DNA of 18,080 nt from an uncultured Bacilli bacterium (GCA_944373065.1 CALWAJ010000017.1:1-18080); one strand, 5' to 3'; positions 1 through 7,208 are shown, counted from the first letter of the stretch. Made by a program: numbers and translations. The notes: generated by a model from the sequence alone, not told the origin.

Positions 1-3
1 TTA

Positions 4-30
4 CTCCTTATAATAATTCGTTCTATTATA
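4..30 (-). promoter_or_regulatory. Possible -10 box and RBS for a gene beyond the left edge
   Basis: On the minus strand a TATAAT hexamer (25-30) is followed by AAGGAG (4-9) at the very edge of the window. This spacing would suit a short leader for a gene starting just outside. No convincing -35 box is seen, and in DNA this AT-rich a TATAAT can arise by chance. The RBS-like AAGGAG is the stronger of the two signals. Confidence 0.3.
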
Positions 31-87
31 TTTTTATTTTACTATTTATATTTAGATAAATCAAGATAAAGAAAAAAGTACTAAGTG

Positions 88-210
88 TTATCTTAATACT
101 TTACTTCTACCCTTATTAGCATAATTTTTCAAGTCCATAACAGATAGACCATACTTTACATCTAAAATATTCATATTGACAACTTTAGTTATTCCTTCTT
201 TAGTTTTCAT
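88..210 (-). CDS. Small 40-residue protein, unknown function
   Basis: This is a short ORF of 40 codons beginning MKTKEGITKVV and ending in a basic stretch (NKGRSKVLR). It is kept because GAAGGAG lies 7 nt before the ATG, a near-ideal ribosome binding site. It starts 15 nt after the shifted-frame stop of the decayed Fic gene. Its middle (residues about 13-32) could form a helix. No signal peptide, membrane segment or known motif is visible. It could be a free-standing small protein, for example a partner of the Fic gene, or the surviving N-terminus of a longer broken gene. I do not recognise the family. Confidence 0.45.
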   Translation of the reverse strand: MKTKEGITKVVNMNILDVKYGLSVMDLKNYANKGRSKVLR

Positions 211-225
211 TAAAATTCTCCTTCA

Positions 226-893
226 TTAAATATGTAACTTATTATTATCTAGTTCATTATTAACATTGAAGCCATACTTATTAAATATTTTTGGATAAAG
301 ATAGCAGTTGTTCTGGTATTACCTTCACTGAATGGATGTACTTGCCAAATTTTTGAGGTAAACTCTGCTATTCTATTAACTAATTCACTTTCACTCATAT
401 TAATATAATCTATATTTTTCTCTTCTTCAAAATCATACTTTAAAGACTCTTTTATTAAATCATAATACTGGTAACTTACTGTATCATTATCTAATATTTC
501 TTCATCTTTAGTAATATTATAAGTTCTAAATTCTCCAGGATGATATATATCTTTATCAAGGCTTTGAAATAATCTTTTATGTTAATTCTTATAAGTTAGA
601 TAGTCAAATCTAAAAGCTTTATCACTTAGTATCTCATAGATAGCAAGCGATACTTCATCAGCATCTTTTTCTCTATTAGATATATTTTTATCTTTAGAAT
701 AGTATGATGTTATATTATCTTTAACTTCTTTATATGTCTTTTTACCATCAATATGCTCAGTAGTTAACTCTACCATATATTTAGATGATTTTAATCTATC
801 AACATCTTGTAGGCCAAAGGCAATACTCCAATATAATTGTTTAACCTTAGGACTTCTTTAGTCAAGTACTTCATTATAGTTTTTTTCGTTCAT
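226..893 (-). pseudogene. Decayed Fic-domain protein (AMPylase-type)
   Basis: Reading the minus strand from ATG at 891-893 gives a protein whose conceptual translation contains the Fic core motif HPFSEGNTR (312-338), preceded by the typical region around HPGEFRTYNI. Fic proteins transfer AMP or related groups to target hydroxyls and often act as toxins. The frame is broken three times: TAA at 858-860 after only 11 codons, TAA at 582-584 just before HKRLFQ, and a one-base shift near 276-281. In the shifted frame the reading becomes YGFNVNNELDNN and ends at 226-228. Both stops are one substitution (T to A) from TTA Leu, which would fit the surrounding residues; that is inference. The end lacks the usual helices after the Fic motif, so the C-terminus also looks truncated. 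A GGAAGTG ribosome site precedes the ATG. TAA is a stop in code 11 and code 4, so recoding does not rescue it. Confidence 0.8.
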
Positions 894-979
894 GGTATCA
901 CTTCCAAATATCAACTTGTTAAATATTGAATATCATAATTAATATCAATATACTAGTTCATTTTAATTATTTTCAAAAG

Positions 980-1014
980 AAAAAAAGCTATAGAAAGTGT
1001 TTTAACTTTTCTAT
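980..1014 (-). terminator. Intrinsic terminator overlapping the end of the 988-1422 gene
   Basis: In the minus-strand RNA, AUAGAAAAGU pairs with ACUUUCUAU with one bulged base and a short loop. A run of seven U (980-986) follows almost at once. The hairpin lies inside the last codons and includes part of the TAG stop, an economical arrangement. It would close the herA-sepF-divIVA-synthetase operon. The stem is AT-rich, so it is of moderate strength. Confidence 0.65.
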
Positions 1015-1422
1015 CGTTTCTTCTTGCATTGTAACATATTCTTTAGCAATTCTTGTTACATTAGGATCTGTTTCTTTATGATTTAAAAGCTTTCTTCCTT
1101 CGATTATTCCCATATTAGTTCCTTGTACTAAAAGCTCTGCTATTTTTGAAGTACTATCATCAGTTAAAGTTTTCATATTTACTCCATACCAAGTCATTAC
1201 TTTATTCATAGCATTAGTCTCATGTGGTGTTTTATCGCTATATTCAGGATATAGTTCACATATTTCATCAGATATCTTCTTATACTTTTCATACTGTCTA
1301 TTTAATTCAGTACGTAAAGAATCATCTTTAACTTTCTCTAATACAAAATGAATAGCATCCATTCCCATACAAGCACCTTTATTAAGTTCATCTAAAACAT
1401 TTACTTCATTTTCATCTTTCAT
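988..1422 (-). CDS. 144-residue predicted helical protein, unknown function
   Basis: This is a soluble, all-helical-looking protein with no signal peptide or membrane segment. Its pattern of amphipathic helices (about residues 6-30, 35-55, 68-85, 90-112 and 120-143) separated by short turns suggests a helical bundle. Residues such as H25, W78, H115 and several Glu/Asp are present, but I see no ordered metal-binding motif, so a ferritin-like fold is only a guess. The ATG at 1422 is preceded by GGAGG at 7 nt. That Shine-Dalgarno lies inside a perfect inverted repeat (1426-1454), which suggests controlled translation. It is the last gene of the operon, 45 nt after the alarmone synthetase and followed by a terminator. 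I do not recognise the family. Confidence 0.75.
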   Translation of the reverse strand: MKDENEVNVLDELNKGACMGMDAIHFVLEKVKDDSLRTELNRQYEKYKKISDEICELYPEYSDKTPHETNAMNKVMTWYGVNMKTLTDDSTSKIAELLVQGTNMGIIEGRKLLNHKETDPNVTRIAKEYVTMQEETIEKLKHFL

Positions 1423-1425
1423 ACA

Positions 1426-1454
1426 AATTCCTCCATAAATATTATGGAGGAATT
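1426..1454 (-). promoter_or_regulatory. Perfect hairpin masking the ribosome binding site of the 988-1422 gene
   Basis: This is a perfect inverted repeat: AATTCCTCCATAA, a 3-nt loop, then TTATGGAGGAATT. In the transcript the 3' arm contains the GGAGG Shine-Dalgarno of the gene starting at 1422, so a folded hairpin would hide it. There is no U-run directly after the stem, so it is not a typical terminator. Possible roles are translational control of the last gene, or an RNA processing or stability element between the synthetase and that gene. Confidence 0.7.
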
Positions 1455-1467
1455 AATTATTTTTATA

Positions 1468-2094
1468 CTAAATTATTTCTTGATCTTCTTTTATTATTTG
1501 CATTTCTTTATTTAACTTTAACATTTTTTGATCTAGGGCATGTATATCTTCTGCACATTTATGCATTCCATCTTTTATTTCTTCAGGAATTTCTCCTTTA
1601 AATTTATAAGTTATTTTATGATCTAGACTAGCCCAAAAGTCCATAGCGACTGTTCTTATTTGAATTTCTGCTTCTACTAGTTCTACACCATCTATTAAAT
1701 AGACAGGAATATAGACATTTAAATGATAACTAGAATAACCTGTATCTTTAGGATTAGTGATATAATCTTCTTTATCATGGACAGTTATTTGGTCACTGTT
1801 TTCAATTATTTTAACTATCTCATATACATCAGATAAAAATGAACAAACAATTCTAAGTCCTACCATATCATGAACATGTTTTTCTATGTTGGTAGTATTT
1901 ACTTCATAACCTTTAGAAATTAATTTTTTACTAGCACTGTCATAGCTTTTTAAGCGGGACTTTATATGTTCAACCGGATTATAGTTGTTTTTATATTCAT
2001 AATCTTGTAATAAAATACTAATTTCTGTTTCTAAAGTTTTAAGAGCTGCTGTATATTTTAAAATTAACCCCTCTAACTCTTTATCTTTTTCCAT
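1468..2094 (-). CDS. Small alarmone synthetase, RelP/YwaC-like ((p)ppGpp synthetase)
   Basis: This 208-residue single-domain RelA/SpoT-type synthetase transfers pyrophosphate from ATP to GTP or GDP. Visible motifs are NPVEHIKSRLKSYDS (39-53, basic ATP/GTP site), HDMVGLR (75-81), GYSSYH (119-124; relatives usually have Arg at the third position), and EIQIRT (143-148) followed by W154 and H159. There is no HD hydrolase domain and no TGS/ACT regulatory region, and the length matches the stand-alone SAS class. Sequence around NPVEHIKSR, HVHDMVGLRIVCSF and AMDFWASLDHK resembles RelP more than RelQ as I remember them. Start chosen at ATG 2094 because AAAGGAG lies 5 nt upstream. It follows divIVA by 33 nt, separated by a 13-bp hairpin, so it is probably cotranscribed with division genes. 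Confidence 0.92.
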   Translation of the reverse strand: MEKDKELEGLILKYTAALKTLETEISILLQDYEYKNNYNPVEHIKSRLKSYDSASKKLISKGYEVNTTNIEKHVHDMVGLRIVCSFLSDVYEIVKIIENSDQITVHDKEDYITNPKDTGYSSYHLNVYIPVYLIDGVELVEAEIQIRTVAMDFWASLDHKITYKFKGEIPEEIKDGMHKCAEDIHALDQKMLKLNKEMQIIKEDQEII

Positions 2095-2117
2095 AATTCT
2101 CCTTTCCTAATAGACAC

Positions 2118-2152
2118 AACACTAGACTTATTTTTCTTCTAAGTCTAGTGTT
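2118..2152 (-). promoter_or_regulatory. 13-bp hairpin across the divIVA stop codon
   Basis: AACACTAGACTTA (2118-2130) and its exact reverse complement (2140-2152) are separated by 9 nt. In RNA the stem begins within the last codons of divIVA and covers its TAA stop; the 3' arm ends about 23 nt before the ATG of the alarmone synthetase. No U-run follows on the minus strand, so a strong intrinsic terminator is unlikely. An RNA processing or stability element or a partial attenuator would fit better. Confidence 0.6.
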
Positions 2153-2565
2153 TCTATTTCTTCTACTACAGCCATTTGTTGTTCTACAATTATTTTTAAC
2201 TTACGTTTAAATATTTTTACATTTTTCTCTAACGTATCAGCTTCATTTTCTATCTTTCTAGCTTTTAATAATGACTCTCCCACTATCCTTGAAGCGTTAT
2301 GTTTAGCATCACTAATAATGATATCAGCTTCTTCTCTTGCTAATCTTTTAACATTATCAGCAGTCTTTTCAGCATTAATTAAAGATTGTTTTAAGGTGTT
2401 TTCAAGATCTTCGTAATGACTTAATTTTTCTTTTAAGTCGGCTATTTCTTTTTTCTGATCTTTACACTTTTTAATAATTCCTTCCGTTTCTTTAATTACA
2501 TCTGTTACAAATTTATTAACTTCTGCTCTATTATAACCATTCGCTTCATAGTTAAATTTGTCCAT
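2128..2565 (-). CDS. divIVA: DivIVA, cell pole/septum organiser
   Basis: This is a 145-residue coiled-coil scaffold that binds curved membrane at septa and poles in Gram-positive cells. The N-terminal lipid-binding domain is recognisable (FNYEANGYNRAEVNKFV, the usual GYxxxEVxxF signature), followed by a long coiled coil from about residue 25 to 130. The segment around ARKIENEADTLEKNVKIFK matches the C-terminal coiled coil of Bacillus DivIVA. It is slightly shorter than the Bacillus protein and lacks an acidic C-terminal extension. Start at ATG 2565 has a GGGATGTG-type ribosome site. It follows sepF by 27 nt; in Bacillus the two are separated by ylmG and ylmH, which are absent here. The stop codon lies within a 13-bp hairpin. 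Confidence 0.93.
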   Translation of the reverse strand: MDKFNYEANGYNRAEVNKFVTDVIKETEGIIKKCKDQKKEIADLKEKLSHYEDLENTLKQSLINAEKTADNVKRLAREEADIIISDAKHNASRIVGESLLKARKIENEADTLEKNVKIFKRKLKIIVEQQMAVVEEIETLDLEEK

Positions 2566-2592
2566 TCTATCACATCCCTTTAATTCGGGTTA

Positions 2593-3021
2593 TTACCAAT
2601 CAAATTCATCGTCTTGTTTTTTAGGCTTTCTAGGTGTTTTTGTAGGAGCTGCATCATCAGATATTTCTCCTTCTACATTAACATTATTAGGAGTACATAA
2701 AAATATTCCTCCACCTAATTTTTGTAAGTCTCCTCCTATAGCATATAGAGTTCCACTTAAAAAATCAACAATTCTTTTCGCTTGATCTGGTGTTACTCTT
2801 TTTAAGTTAACAACAACAGAGTTTCTTTCTTTTAAGTAGTCTGCTATTTGTTGACTTTCAGAATAAGCACGAGGTTCTAGTAGCATCATTTTACTTCCTG
2901 CTACTCCATTTGCATCTTGATAATCTTCTTTACTCACTTTATAATACTCCTCCTCTTTTATATCCTCTTCTTCTATATACTCATCATTACCTATTAGTTT
3001 TTTTAATTTATCTAGTGCCAT
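2593..3021 (-). CDS. sepF: SepF, FtsZ-binding membrane anchor of the Z-ring
   Basis: This 142-residue protein has the SepF architecture: an amphipathic N-terminal membrane helix (MALDKLKKLIG), an acidic linker (12-45), then the SepF domain. Diagnostic stretches are EPRAYSESQQIADYL (49-63), VVVNLKRVTPDQAKRIVDFL (69-88) and the GGDLQKLGGGIFLCTP segment (97-111). SepF tethers and bundles FtsZ filaments. I chose ATG 3021 over the ATG two codons upstream: AGGAGG abuts the upstream ATG but lies 6 nt before this one. A C-terminal tail after residue 118 (SDDAAPTKTPRKPKKQDDEFDW in parts: basic, then acidic ending DDEFDW) extends past the usual end of the domain. It lies between herA and divIVA, and may have its own promoter at 3044-3049. 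Confidence 0.95.
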   Translation of the reverse strand: MALDKLKKLIGNDEYIEEEDIKEEEYYKVSKEDYQDANGVAGSKMMLLEPRAYSESQQIADYLKERNSVVVNLKRVTPDQAKRIVDFLSGTLYAIGGDLQKLGGGIFLCTPNNVNVEGEISDDAAPTKTPRKPKKQDDEFDW

Positions 3022-3043
3022 TTTCATCCTCCTATTACTATAT

Positions 3044-3049
3044 ATTATA
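3044..3049 (-). promoter_or_regulatory. Possible internal -10 box upstream of sepF
   Basis: A TATAAT on the minus strand lies in the 57-nt herA-sepF gap, about 15 nt before the AGGAGG ribosome site. No good -35 box is found at 16-18 nt, so it may be weak or a chance match. It could give sepF-divIVA expression independent of herA. Confidence 0.35.
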
Positions 3050-3078
3050 CTATCATATTTTTTATAATTAGAAAAGGG

Positions 3079-4851
3079 TTAATTATTATTATACCAAATA
3101 TTTCTAATGTCAACGTTATTAGATAATGGCTCAGGGTCTGCTTTTTCAAAGTGCATATTTATTGGTACTTTGAAAGCACTACCAAAGGCTATACAGTTAC
3201 CTGGTTTTAAACCTTTTAACTGGTTAGCAATTTCTGAAGTTATACTTGGGACCATATCTTTTATATATCCTAAGTCTTTAGGGTGAAGGGTTCTAAGAAT
3301 TACAAAGTTTGAACATTGAGATATGGCTGTATCTGATAACTCACTAGGTCTTTGGGTAATTAATCCTAGTAAAACACCATATTTACGTCCCTCTTTAGTG
3401 ATACGGTCAAAGATATTATATCCTAGTATTTCGGTATCAGTATCTTTTTGAACATAACGGTGGGCTTCTTCTATTATTATATGGTAAGGAACACTACCAC
3501 GATTTTCATTAGTTACAGCAGTATCAAAGATAAGTTTAGATATTATTTTGGTAATTACTTTAGCAAGACGGTCTTCTATGTAACTGATATTAAAGTTTAC
3601 TATTTGACATCTTTGTCCCTCCATATTAGTAAATAATCTATCTAAGAAAGTATCTTTAGAAATATAAGAATTTGAATCAAAGAAAACATGATTAGGACTA
3701 GAGGCTAAGGAATGAAGTCTTACACTCAAGACATTGGCATAGTCATATACTTTATCACTTTTTAAGATTCCTTCACTGATAAGGGCAAAGTCCATCGCTG
3801 TTTCTAAATCTTTTAGAGTGTAGGCAATAAATTTTTCTGGTCTATCAGCAAGATTAAAGTCTTCCATGATAAATGTTTTAACAAAGTTAACGACTAATTC
3901 CATTTCCATTAGTTTACCTGTTTTATCTATATATAAACATTGTTTAAAGGTTCTAACATAACCTGGTTGAACTATTTTAGATTCCAAGTTTAGGTCTTTA
4001 GTATTAAATTTAGTAAGGACTGCTATTACTTGGTCTCTTATTTTAGTAGATTGGTGTCCACTTAAAAGAATATCTAGAACAGCTCTTGCAATAATATCAT
4101 TTTTATATTTAATAACATCAGGGTCATCTCCAGTTAAGATATTAACAAGGCTTAAGGCTTTTTCGATAATAGGAATTTGATTTGGCGTAGTAACATCTAA
4201 AAGTAGAGCTAAATCATCTACCCCAAGGAGCCATAGAGGGATGTTTAATACTTCACTACCAGTAGAACTAGCAGTATTAGTTGTATAAGTTTTATAGTGC
4301 ATATTAGGATTAACTTTATCAACGTTTCCTAAGGCTCTTGTATATTCACCATAAGCATCAAACATAATAACATGAGCTCCGGTTGGACTTTTTTTAGGGT
4401 CAGCAAAGATATTTTGTAAAATACGACTAACTGAGAAAGATTTACCAGCTCCTGAGTTACCAAGTATAGCAAAGTGATTGCTGAAAAAACTATTGATATT
4501 TACGTTTATTTTATAGTTTTGATAAATATTAGAATATCCTAAAGTCACTTCATTAATAGTAGGTTCCATAGGTCCAAGTATTAGAGCTAACTCATCCATA
4601 TTGACTATTCTAACAGTAGATCTATATGAGGGTTTAGAACTAATTCCTGGTAGGAATGTATTATTTTTTATTTCTCCTACAATATTTATTTTTAAAGTTG
4701 TTTTTGTACTATCGACAATCTCTCCTACGATTTTTATACCATTGTCTTCAAAGATAGCATGAAGATTTAAAAGATTAGCTTGTTTAGTCAAATCTATTGT
4801 TAAATCTACAATTACATTATTTCCAACTATTTCTTTAATTGTACCTAACAT
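3079..4851 (-). CDS. herA: HerA-like hexameric DNA-translocase ATPase (HAS-barrel + DUF87 type)
   Basis: This 590-residue protein is of the HerA/FtsK superfamily. The N-terminus (about 1-95) is beta-rich and fits a HAS-barrel. The P-loop domain has Walker A GNSGAGKS (131-138), Walker B HIIIEEAH (457-464), and the downstream TQRPSELSDTAISQCSNFVILR region in parts (499-520), which carries the sensor Gln and candidate arginine finger typical of HerA. HerA proteins pump DNA and usually pair with the nuclease NurA, or in bacteria with other partners. No NurA, SIR2 or other nuclease gene is beside it here. ATG 4851 has AGAAGGTG upstream. It is the first gene of an operon with sepF, divIVA and an alarmone synthetase, behind a strong promoter. 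Soluble, with no membrane segment. The family assignment is firm; a role in repair, segregation or secretion cannot be told from the sequence. Confidence 0.88.
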   Translation of the reverse strand: MLGTIKEIVGNNVIVDLTIDLTKQANLLNLHAIFEDNGIKIVGEIVDSTKTTLKINIVGEIKNNTFLPGISSKPSYRSTVRIVNMDELALILGPMEPTINEVTLGYSNIYQNYKINVNINSFFSNHFAILGNSGAGKSFSVSRILQNIFADPKKSPTGAHVIMFDAYGEYTRALGNVDKVNPNMHYKTYTTNTASSTGSEVLNIPLWLLGVDDLALLLDVTTPNQIPIIEKALSLVNILTGDDPDVIKYKNDIIARAVLDILLSGHQSTKIRDQVIAVLTKFNTKDLNLESKIVQPGYVRTFKQCLYIDKTGKLMEMELVVNFVKTFIMEDFNLADRPEKFIAYTLKDLETAMDFALISEGILKSDKVYDYANVLSVRLHSLASSPNHVFFDSNSYISKDTFLDRLFTNMEGQRCQIVNFNISYIEDRLAKVITKIISKLIFDTAVTNENRGSVPYHIIIEEAHRYVQKDTDTEILGYNIFDRITKEGRKYGVLLGLITQRPSELSDTAISQCSNFVILRTLHPKDLGYIKDMVPSITSEIANQLKGLKPGNCIAFGSAFKVPINMHFEKADPEPLSNNVDIRNIWYNNN

Positions 4852-4879
4852 ATAAACACCTTCTTATTCTATACAAATA

Positions 4880-4908
4880 ATTATACTATAAATAAATTTT
4901 AACGACAA
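4880..4908 (-). promoter_or_regulatory. Promoter of the herA-sepF-divIVA operon
   Basis: On the minus strand TTGTCG (4903-4908) is separated by 17 nt from TATAAT (4880-4885), a good sigma-A-type housekeeping promoter. It lies directly after the terminator of the upstream secretion operon, which marks an operon boundary. Confidence 0.75.
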
Positions 4909-4936
4909 GAGCAAGTGAAAAATAATTTTAGATTTT

Positions 4937-4964
4937 AAAAGCCTAACTCTAATATGAGTTAGGC
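4937..4964 (-). terminator. Strong intrinsic terminator after virD4
   Basis: GCCTAACTC and GAGTTAGGC form a perfect 9-bp stem (4956-4964 with 4941-4949) with a 6-nt loop, followed in RNA by UUUUAAAAUC. It begins 7 nt after the virD4 stop codon and ends the type IV secretion operon. Confidence 0.88.
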
Positions 4965-4971
4965 ATTGTTT

Positions 4972-7179
4972 TTATTCATCGAAGAAGTCATCAAAGAAAT
5001 CATCATCATCTTCATCATCTAATTTTAAATCAACTTGTTTTTTAGGTTCCTCTTTTTTAGGTGTAACAACTTCTTTTACTGGAGATATATCTTTTATAGG
5101 TTTAGGAATAGATGATTGTTGTTGTTGCTGTTGCTGTTGTTTTTGTTTATTCATTGCTTCTTCTTTTTCTAATTCAGCAATTTTAGCATCAATTTTTTTG
5201 ACAAGTTCATCTACATCGAATGATGGCTTAGTTTCTTTTGGCTTATTATCCATATTTGGATTTAAGAATGATGGCATAGCATTAGTATTGATAGGACTAT
5301 CTTGTCTAGGCATTGGATTAGGTCTAGGCATAGAGCTTGCCATTGGATTCATTGGATTATTGTTAGCATTAGAGCCAGCTCCTATTCCAAAAAGGTTTGG
5401 TGGCATAAATCCTGGGGTATTGCCACTAGGATTAGCACCATTTGGATTAGAACTGTTCATCATTTCAAGTAGTTTTTCTTTCTTCTTTTCTTTTACAAAG
5501 GTTTTAATATCAAAAGTATGAACAGGCATTTTTTCACGTACAGGATATGTAGCTTTAGGAAAAGTTTTTCCCCAATTAAGTTCAAAATCTGGGGTAAATT
5601 TAGTCTTAAAAGGCTGCATTCTCATACGGAGAACAATAACTTCAAATTGTTTCATTCTCTGTAAGTCTGAAACAGTAACTAATGGAGTTGAAGCTGTCTT
5701 ATCATCTTGTTTAGACTTAACTTCACCACACATTTTAGATATTTCTTCTAAGGCTGCAAGTTCAGCAGAAATAAGATAGATAATATTACCACAGTTACCA
5801 CGTATTGTTTCAGCATTTTCTTTACCATAAACTTGATTCAATTGAGCATAGTTTTGAATAATCATTGTAAATCTAATACGACGTGAACGAGCAGCTGTTA
5901 TCATAGTAGTAACATCTTTAAGTGGAGGCATGTTAGCAAACTCATCTAGTAAGAAGTTTGTTCTAACTGGAAGCTTTCCACCATTTTCTTGAGCAACATC
6001 AATTAATGTTTCATAGCATTGTTTCAAAAGAATTGTAACTAATGAATGGTATGTTTTCTTTTCATCTTGAACAACGATAAACAAAGCTGTTTTCTTTCTA
6101 CCAATATCGGCTAATTCGATATCACTATGACTAAGCATCTCTGATAAGTTTTCCCGTGATGCAAATAATTTAATTTTTTGTCTAAATACAGAAAGGATTG
6201 AGCCTTTTGTATCAGTTGGAGCATTGATAGTACTTGAAGCATTAATAGAGGCTGCTCCTGCTGGATCTTTAAAGGAGAAATATTCTTTGATATAGGTTGT
6301 ACCACCAAATTTCTCTTCACCTACTGTTGTCATTAAACTGATACTATTAATATTAATTTCATCTTCTTTAGCATCTTCAAAAAGACCTAAGGCAACACCA
6401 GAGAAATAATCAGCTGATGTTTTTTCCCAGAATGGGTCACTATTATTACTAGATTCATCATATAGGATATTTAAGGCAAGGTCATCTAGTAACTCTATCG
6501 CTTTATCTTGATTACCATTTTTATACATTCTATATGGCATAGATAAAGGATTCCAACTACTACCGTTTTGAGGATCACGGAAGTTTAATATTTGGACATC
6601 ATAACCTTTATCACGAAGCATGTTAGCAGTTGACTCATAAATTTCACCTTTAGGGTCAGTAATAATCATAGATTCTCCTGCTTTAGCAAGTAATTGAACA
6701 GTTGGCTTAATAACTGTTTGTGTTTTACCTGAACCAGTAGAACCAATAACTAAGGTATGATATTCTCCATTATCAACCCAAGCTTCCTTTTCATTAAGGA
6801 TTAAGGGAACTCCCGCTGCATCACTAGTCTCTTGTTCTGGAGTAACCATAGTAAGTTCAGCTTTCATTTCTTTATCTTTAGCCCATCTAGAATAACCTTT
6901 ATCTTTCTTTTCTGTAGTAAAACCTATTCCTTTTTCCATTTCAAAGAAATAAGATTTAACACTTACCAACATTCCTATAAGAGCGACAAAATAAATTAAT
7001 AATGTCATCCAAAGGAAACGAGGGGTAAAAGCTGGTAATGGATTTAAACCACTAAAATAGCCTTCAGTTGCAAAACTATTTAAGTTGACAATTCCAATAG
7101 CAACTATGTATAAAAGAAAGATAGCAAAAACGATAAATATCATGACATCGTCTTTATCAGCTCTAAATTTTAATTTCAT
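4972..7179 (-). CDS. virD4: VirD4/TraG-family type IV coupling ATPase
   Basis: This 735-residue membrane ATPase recruits substrate to the type IV secretion channel. Two N-terminal membrane segments (about 13-34 and 54-74) are followed by the TraG/VirD4 motor: Walker A GSTGSGKT (146-153), ITDPKGE (173-179) and Walker B FLLDEFANMP (409-418), with AARSRRIRFTMIIQNYAQL in part (429-447) characteristic of the family. From about residue 575 a disordered tail is Asn/Pro/Met-rich, then has a short coiled stretch (654-675), eight consecutive Gln (681-688), Pro/Lys, and an acidic end with DDFFDDFFDE. I start at ATG 7179, preceded by AGAGGG at 6 nt, rather than a TTG six codons upstream. It is last in the secretion operon and has its own extended -10 promoter. 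The tail is a plausible substrate or partner docking region (inference). Confidence 0.95.
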   Translation of the reverse strand: MKLKFRADKDDVMIFIVFAIFLLYIVAIGIVNLNSFATEGYFSGLNPLPAFTPRFLWMTLLIYFVALIGMLVSVKSYFFEMEKGIGFTTEKKDKGYSRWAKDKEMKAELTMVTPEQETSDAAGVPLILNEKEAWVDNGEYHTLVIGSTGSGKTQTVIKPTVQLLAKAGESMIITDPKGEIYESTANMLRDKGYDVQILNFRDPQNGSSWNPLSMPYRMYKNGNQDKAIELLDDLALNILYDESSNNSDPFWEKTSADYFSGVALGLFEDAKEDEININSISLMTTVGEEKFGGTTYIKEYFSFKDPAGAASINASSTINAPTDTKGSILSVFRQKIKLFASRENLSEMLSHSDIELADIGRKKTALFIVVQDEKKTYHSLVTILLKQCYETLIDVAQENGGKLPVRTNFLLDEFANMPPLKDVTTMITAARSRRIRFTMIIQNYAQLNQVYGKENAETIRGNCGNIIYLISAELAALEEISKMCGEVKSKQDDKTASTPLVTVSDLQRMKQFEVIVLRMRMQPFKTKFTPDFELNWGKTFPKATYPVREKMPVHTFDIKTFVKEKKKEKLLEMMNSSNPNGANPSGNTPGFMPPNLFGIGAGSNANNNPMNPMASSMPRPNPMPRQDSPINTNAMPSFLNPNMDNKPKETKPSFDVDELVKKIDAKIAELEKEEAMNKQKQQQQQQQQSSIPKPIKDISPVKEVVTPKKEEPKKQVDLKLDDEDDDDFFDDFFDE

Positions 7180-7208
7180 TGTAATCCCTCTTTTCAAAAT
7201 CTACGCTT

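Noticed and set aside
56..97. Weak inverted repeat (AAGATAA/TTATCTT) after the 40-codon ORF as a terminator
   Set aside because: The stem is only 7 bp, A-T rich, with a long loop, and no U-run follows the second arm.
226..893. Alternative genetic code (code 4) as explanation for the broken Fic frame
   Set aside because: Both internal stops are TAA, still a stop in code 4, and a frameshift remains. The other genes use TGG for Trp and do not need TGA read-through.
894..979. Promoter for the Fic pseudogene
   Set aside because: Several TTGATA- and TATTTA-like hexamers occur, but in DNA this AT-rich none is convincing.
5111..5148. CAA/CAG run as a possible nucleotide repeat array or CRISPR-like tract
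   Set aside because: It encodes eight Gln within the disordered VirD4 tail; codons are mixed and there are no spacers or further repeats.
5198..5521. Plus-strand 107-codon ORF, Gly/Leu/Ile-rich
   Set aside because: It is the shadow of the Asn/Pro/Met-rich tail of VirD4; the minus-strand gene is certain.
7180..7197. TTG start six codons upstream for VirD4
   Set aside because: The AGAGGG ribosome site lies between it and ATG 7179 and fits the latter.
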